Origin: CAZSHG01 sp964606695 [NCBI: uncultured bacterium]
GTDB lineage: Bacteria > UBP14 > UBA6098
Direction of reading: 5' to 3'
Assembly: GCA_964606695.1 (NCBI GenBank)
Contig: CAZSHG010000049.1
Span: forward strand, 1 to 7,221
Length of the DNA stretch: 7,221 nucleotides
The notes beneath the pieces were generated by a model that did no database searches, had not been told where the DNA came from, and was given only the letters and a program-made list of their open reading frames with translations. Of this stretch, positions 4,918-7,221 are shown in pieces (positions within the stretch are counted from its first letter, which is position 1; each line of letters starts with the position of its first letter). Made by a program: the position numbers and the translations under genes.

Positions 4918-7221
4918 TCATTTCAAATACACCACCCGCTTTGTTGCTGTCGTTTCGACTCCGCTCAAAGACCGGGTGTCGAAGCTCGCCCGGACGAGAT
5001 AGACGCCGGAGGGGAGGGATGGCGCGGGACGCCAGATATAAGAACCCCCCTGACCCCCCTTGTGAAGGGGGGCAAATACGGGCGCTGAGCCTTGCTTAAA
5101 GACCGTCTGGGTCGAAGGGTGTTTTGCATTGAAATCGCTGGACAATGCAAACCCGCCGGGCACTTCGACAGGCTCAGTGACCGGCTGGTTTAGGACTTCC
5201 ACGCGGCGCCCATTCACATCATAAATCTCCACGCTAAGCGGGACGGGGGACCCGTCCCCTACGGGGATGTCGAGGGCGATGGTTACAGCCGAATTGAAAG
5301 GGTTAGGATATGCGGAGATGGCGTAATCGTCGGGGGTTTCGATAACATCGTCCGTGCCCACCGAGGTGCCGCCTCCCGGCCAGAACATGTTTGGGATGGA
5401 GTCGTATTCCGTCAGCCAGATATCGTGGATTTCGCCCAGGGTGCGCCATCGGAGCCAGTCGGTCTTCTCGTATTCCTCAACCGCGTCGATTTGCCATTGG
5501 AAGGAGTCGGTTACGGCGGAATTTAGCCCGCCCTGTCCGACAAAAATCGCCGAGGTGTAGATTTTCGCCTCATCAAGATCGCCGGTGCGAGAAATGTTTA
5601 GCAGTTGCCAAACGCCGAACCAGTCGCTGGTGTAATTTCCTATATGCGGCAAGCGCGATTCGTCGTGCTCGAAGAAATGGTAGTTGTCGCGCGGTTTCCA
5701 TACGCCGGATATATATAGCGTCTCATCATCGACATGCCCTCTGGTGGCGGCTCCCCACAGGATTTCCGGCGTCCATGAATATCCCGGGAAAGAGTCGGCG
5801 TCGATGGTGTCGAAGAATTGTTCCAGAATAGACATCGATTCCGGCCAGGCGACGAAGCCCCCAACGGTGCCTGTCGGCGTGACGCCCAGCTCCTCGATGA
5901 AATGCGCGACGTCGGCATAATTGTATATCGATTGGTGGGCGTGCGGGTCGATTTCGAAGCCCAGCGAATCGTGCATGAACTCCACGATGTTCAACCCGCC
6001 AGTGCCACTGCCGTCGTCGTGCATGGCGACTCCGCGGGCAAAATTCCATTCGCTCTGCCAGTTCAGGTCGATGCCCGCGCTGTCAAGCATAAAGGCGAAT
6101 TCCAGCAGTGCGGCACGATTGATTTCGAAAAGGGTTGGATCATCGCCGTAATCGGGCGTGCCGGGCGGTTCCTCGCTGTGGCTGACCACACTGCAGTAAA
6201 TCGGCGGGTAGTCCTCGCTCCGCCGCTGAAGGACGTAATCCAGATTCGGGTCGCGCCAGACGTCGTAATGTCGGCGGTCGGCCAGTTCCAGCACCGCGCA
6301 GGCCGTCGGCAGGCCGTGAGGGGCGTCTTCGGCGTAAGACCAGCCGTCAATTGTAAGCCAGTTCAAAGGCGCGCGGTTGGCGGGATTGTCCGGATAGAGC
6401 GGATCCGGCGTGAAGTAGGCGAAAGCGTAGCATTTGTCGGGATTTAGCCGCACCCACAGATTATTCCGCGAAAAGCCGTTGTATGCCTGCCGAATGTGCG
6501 TCTTGTCCCGTGTAACCTGCACGTGGTCGTCCAGCGTGAACGTCGGTATATAGGCGATTTCCGGGAAATGGGCGGCGACGTTCTCGAAATGGAAGACCAT
6601 GGCGCGATAATACCAGAAACTCGCCGTGGAATCGGGGTGCGCGATGTCGTCCGGGTAGTCGGACGGGCCGAGGGCGGCATATAGCGCCTCCGCGACGGGG
6701 GTCGAGAAGTAGTATTTCCCATCGAGTTCCAGGCAATTGAATATGTAATCCTCGGTGGTGTCGATGACGCCGTTGCCGTCGATGTCCGGCGTCCACATGC
6801 TATCGACAAAAATCTCGTCGTAGAGGCCGTTGCCGTTGCCGTCAAGGAAAACCGCGCCGTCGTATATAGCGCCCAGGCCGGTGGTGATGGCGGTGCTGTC
6901 GTATGCGATGTGCGTATAATCCACCGGGCAGAAGGTGTCGCCGTATGCGATGTGCCATGGGTTCTTGTAATCGTCGCCGAAAAGGCCGTTGCCGTCGCCG
7001 TCGATGTCCAGGAACTGCTCGTGGACACCCAGGTCGGGGAGGCAGGTCTGCGGGGAGCTGGGGTTTTCCATCCCGACCAGCCAATGGACGCACCCTTCCA
7101 GTTCCGCGCCATGGATTCCGAGGGTCACGATGCCCAGATTGCCGCCGTTTGAGCCCATCAGCAGGCCGACGTTGCCCGTGTCGATGTCGAAGGCGAACAG
7201 GTCTCCGATGTAGTCGCCGCC
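4918..7221 (-). CDS. Exported polysaccharide-deacetylase-like protein with EF-hand loops and T9SS-type tail (5' end outside window)
   Basis: The frame is open to the right edge: 21 codons (GGDYIGDLFAFDIDTGNVGL and L) precede the first ATG at 7158, so the true start lies outside. 767 residues are seen; numbering below starts at the edge. Three EF-hand/dockerin-like calcium loops occur: DIDGDGNGLFGDD (about 72-84), LDGNGNGLYDE (about 126-136) and DIDGNGVIDTTED (about 146-158). The central part has HDDG (401-404) and EIDPHAHQS (423-431), then YNYADVAHFIEELGV. These recall the metal-binding motifs of NodB-type polysaccharide deacetylases (D-D and H-x-H), but spacing is atypical, so the enzyme call is tentative. 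From about residue 630 comes the sorting domain: AYPNPFNSAVTIALDIP, VEIYDVNGRRV, SGVYLVR and KRVVYLK. Its loops are unusually long because four repeat elements are inserted. It presumably acts on glycans outside the cell. Confidence 0.88.
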   Translation of the reverse strand, partial: GGDYIGDLFAFDIDTGNVGLLMGSNGGNLGIVTLGIHGAELEGCVHWLVGMENPSSPQTCLPDLGVHEQFLDIDGDGNGLFGDDYKNPWHIAYGDTFCPVDYTHIAYDSTAITTGLGAIYDGAVFLDGNGNGLYDEIFVDSMWTPDIDGNGVIDTTEDYIFNCLELDGKYYFSTPVAEALYAALGPSDYPDDIAHPDSTASFWYYRAMVFHFENVAAHFPEIAYIPTFTLDDHVQVTRDKTHIRQAYNGFSRNNLWVRLNPDKCYAFAYFTPDPLYPDNPANRAPLNWLTIDGWSYAEDAPHGLPTACAVLELADRRHYDVWRDPNLDYVLQRRSEDYPPIYCSVVSHSEEPPGTPDYGDDPTLFEINRAALLEFAFMLDSAGIDLNWQSEWNFARGVAMHDDGSGTGGLNIVEFMHDSLGFEIDPHAHQSIYNYADVAHFIEELGVTPTGTVGGFVAWPESMSILEQFFDTIDADSFPGYSWTPEILWGAATRGHVDDETLYISGVWKPRDNYHFFEHDESRLPHIGNYTSDWFGVWQLLNISRTGDLDEAKIYTSAIFVGQGGLNSAVTDSFQWQIDAVEEYEKTDWLRWRTLGEIHDIWLTEYDSIPNMFWPGGGTSVGTDDVIETPDDYAISAYPNPFNSAVTIALDIPVGDGSPVPLSVEIYDVNGRRVEVLNQPVTEPVEVPGGFALSSDFNAKHPSTQTVFKQGSAPVFAPLHKGGQGGSYIWRPAPSLPSGVYLVRASFDTRSLSGVETTATKRVVYLK
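4953..4975. repeat. Short dispersed-type element, TTCGAC..GCTCA..GACCGG, copy 1
   Basis: TTTCGACTCCGCTCAAAGAC then CGG on the plus strand. The host gene reads it as T-R-S-L-S-G-V-E-T in the last loop before KRVVYLK. The orphan tail at 4813-4882 is four residues shorter in this loop and lacks the element. Confidence 0.55.
5054..5072. repeat. C-run/G-run palindrome in coding sequence
   Basis: Perfect 8-bp arms CCCCCCTT (5054-5061) and AAGGGGGG (5065-5072) around GTG, with a further CCCCCC at 5045-5050. It encodes F-A-P-L-H-K-G-G-Q-G-G in a long sorting-domain loop. P-L-x-K-G-G-x-G-G is a translation I associate with dispersed palindromes in other genomes (memory, not checked). Confidence 0.7.
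5161..5184. repeat. Short dispersed-type element, TTCGAC..GCTCA..GACCGG, copy 2
   Basis: CACTTCGACAGGCTCAGTGA then CCGG. It is aligned with the copy at 4953-4975 by TTCGAC, GCTCA and GACCGG, with one base fewer in the middle. It is read as P-V-T-E-P-V-E-V, a different frame from copy 1 at its upstream end. Confidence 0.55.
5240..5263. repeat. Palindromic element 5, GTAGGGG family, in coding sequence
   Basis: GGGACGGG (5240-5247), loop GGA, CCCGTCCC (5251-5258), then CTACG. Same stem, same loop and same insertion point as the element at 7-31 in another gene, encoding V-G-D-G-S-P-V-P between IALDIP and VEIYD. Confidence 0.75.

Noticed and set aside
5391-6447. Long plus-strand frames (146 and 209 codons) opposite the deacetylase-like gene
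   Set aside because: High-GC antisense frames, Arg/Ala-rich, with no start context. The minus-strand frame has clear protein motifs throughout.
6751-7014. Repeated GCCGTTGCCGTC motifs as a tandem DNA repeat
   Set aside because: They are explained by recurring D-G-N-G/D-G-D-G codons of the calcium loops and are spaced irregularly.
7156-7158. ATG at 7158 as the start of the deacetylase-like gene
   Set aside because: The same frame is open for 21 more codons to the window edge, with gene-like sequence, no ribosome site at 7158 and no signal peptide after it. The start is outside the window.

Overview
The window looks like a chromosomal segment from an uncultured bacterium of the FCB (Fibrobacteres-Chlorobi-Bacteroidetes) neighbourhood. 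Three genes encode large exported proteins that end, or begin to end before the window edge, in the tail A-Y/H-P-N-P-F-N-S ... V-E-I-Y-D-V-x-G-R ... S-G-V-Y-L-(V/I)-R ... V-V-Y-(L/V)-K. That is the Por/type IX secretion (T9SS type A) or FlgD-Ig-like C-terminal domain seen across FCB phyla and related candidate phyla. No marker gene is present to place the organism more precisely.

Layout, left to right. Bases 1-1229 (minus) hold a signal-peptide protein with a glutamine-amidotransferase-like fold; its 3' end lies outside the window. A 66-bp divergent intergenic region separates it from a small plus-strand gene (1296-1496), which overlaps tail-to-tail with a 465-residue exported protein (1484-2881, minus). 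Next come an orphan FN3 tail (2905-3012), a ParE/RelE-type toxin with its antitoxin (3014-3486), and a 317-residue cytoplasmic-looking protein with a C-terminal FN3 domain (3527-4480), all on minus. An AT-rich gap of about 330 bp (4481-4812) carries a candidate promoter. A second orphan tail (4813-4917) follows the stop of a large exported polysaccharide-deacetylase-like protein with EF-hand-like calcium loops (4918-7221, minus), whose N-terminus lies outside the window.

The strongest unusual signal is not a gene. The coding sequence for the sorting domains is studded with short palindromic elements. Five share a GTAGGGG end with variable stems, one is a C-run/G-run hairpin, and two more share TTCGAC..GCTCA..GACCGG. 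They sit in equivalent surface loops, lie in both orientations and are read in different frames, yet never break the frame. Intact genes are also followed by orphan copies of their own 3' tails, and the exported genes are compositional mosaics with AT-rich bodies and GC-rich tails. I read this as a place where C-terminal modules are duplicated and exchanged, and where palindromes are tolerated as protein-loop filler.

The genes do not form one obvious pathway. The exported proteins plausibly share a secretion route, while the toxin-antitoxin pair is probably an independent passenger. No tRNA, rRNA, CRISPR array or transposase is visible.
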